DNA from: Clostridium_AD sp047624165
GTDB taxonomy: Bacteria > Bacillota > Clostridia > Clostridiales > Clostridiaceae
Length of the DNA stretch: 6,188 nucleotides
Direction: 5' to 3'
NCBI GenBank assembly: GCA_047624165.1
Contig: JBLHPD010000251.1
Location: 1-6,188, forward strand
How positions within the stretch are numbered: the stretch's first letter is position 1; each line of letters begins with the position of its first letter. Shown piece after piece: positions 5,788-6,188 of this stretch. Both the position numbers and the translations under genes were made by a program. The notes under the pieces are model-generated. The model saw only the letters and a list, made by a program, of their open reading frames with translations. It was not told the DNA's origin and did not search any database.

Positions 5788-5997
5788 GATTCTAAGGTTA
5801 GGACAAGTCGTAACTACCACTGTACTGAGCATGGTGCTTTAAATTGTGAAGGAAAGGCCACGCTGGATATAGCTATGCAATTTTATGATAGGTTTGTAAA
5901 GTACTGTAGGGAGCATAATGTTACCCATGAGAAAGAGGCAGGAATGCATGTCTGCCTTCTTCATTACTACAGACGTTTAAAGCTGCCTACCGCATAA
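5788..5997 (+). pseudogene. Headless coding relic of unknown family
   Basis: A 69-codon open frame has no usable start: the frame is preceded by TGA at 5785-5787, and an ATG just before that gives only MCR. It ends in tandem TAA TAA. The translation is rich in Cys, His, Tyr and Arg (for example NYHCTEHGALNCEGK, FVKYCREHN and HVCLLHYYRRLKLP), which looks like real protein. The DNA is visibly less AT-rich than its surroundings. A second frame just upstream (5762-5842, VEGEKCADEILRLG) looks like the preceding part after a frameshift. It is probably the 3' remnant of a gene that arrived with mobile DNA next to the element at the right edge. I cannot name the family. Confidence 0.4.
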
Positions 5998-6113
5998 TAA
6001 TCAATATATTACTTATAAATCTTTCGAAGTCTTCCAAATTATTTTGGGTTATATCGTATATCATGATTATCCCACAAAAAGCTTGTAATTACTTCCAAAC
6101 GCAGAACTTATGA

Positions 6114-6119
6114 TATAAT
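6114..6119 (+). promoter_or_regulatory. Consensus -10 element for the gene at the right edge
   Basis: A perfect TATAAT lies 33 bases upstream of the ATG at 6153. The region 15-18 bases before it (ACTTCC/CTTCCA) is a poor -35, so promoter strength is uncertain. Confidence 0.45.
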
Positions 6120-6152
6120 AATACCAAAATAACCACTTTGAGGAGGATTACT

Positions 6153-6188
6153 ATGTTTTGCAAAAATAATACGCAACAAACTACATTT
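6153..6188 (+). CDS. Start of a gene cut by the window edge, possibly a transposase
   Basis: Only 12 codons are visible (MFCKNNTQQTTF). The start is well supported by GAGGAGGA five bases upstream and a TATAAT farther up. The opening resembles, from memory, the first residues of clostridial IS1182-type transposases (Met-Phe, then Lys/Asn/Gln-rich). The decayed DNA beside it would fit a mobile element. Twelve residues are too few to be certain. Confidence 0.45.
   Translation, partial: MFCKNNTQQTTF

Noticed and set aside
1..6188. tRNA, rRNA or other standard RNA genes
   Set aside because: No cloverleaf with a CCA-type end, and no conserved rRNA stretch, was seen on either strand.

Overview
The window is AT-rich DNA with good AGGAGG-type ribosome binding sites, some TTG/GTG starts and clostridial-style proteins. 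A low-GC anaerobic Firmicute close to Clostridium is the best guess. That is an inference from composition and gene content; there is no rRNA or other species marker.

Layout. Positions 1-291 are noncoding, with a nested inverted repeat and a sigma-A-like promoter. They lead into a plus-strand gene (292-1089) for a nitroreductase carrying an N-terminal two-[4Fe-4S] ferredoxin domain, followed by a clear intrinsic terminator. A 503-base gap (1090-1592) is unusually rich in perfect palindromes: an 18-bp hairpin, a 24-bp palindrome and two copies of an 18-bp palindrome. Next comes an NhaC-family Na+/H+ antiporter (1593-3002), then a perfect 13-bp hairpin (3031-3060) separating it from a convergent minus-strand operon.

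The minus-strand operon (5499 down to 3084) is the most interesting part. It looks like a polymorphic-toxin cassette of the kind exported by type VII-like secretion. The first gene has a helical N-terminal region, a Gly-rich hydrophobic middle, a Pro-rich linker and an unrecognised C-terminal domain of about 160 residues. It is broken twice. A one-base loss near 5378-5379 puts the first 41 codons out of frame, and an in-frame TAA at 4310-4312 falls exactly between the linker and the C-terminal domain. With both lesions repaired it reads as one protein of about 557 residues. Two intact, translationally linked genes follow: a soluble probable immunity protein (3341-3826, start possibly 3817) and an 86-residue membrane protein (3084-3344). 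The simplest reading is a decayed toxin whose protective genes are kept. An alternative is that the toxin domain is still made separately from a GTG at 4282.

The right end (about 5500-6188) looks like a graveyard. It holds a short minus-strand coding relic upstream of the toxin, a headless 69-codon plus-strand frame (5788-5997) of visibly different base composition, and, at the very edge, the first 12 codons of a gene with a strong promoter -10 and ribosome binding site. That gene is possibly a transposase. The antiporter and nitroreductase are separate transcription units, and nothing visible links them to the toxin locus.
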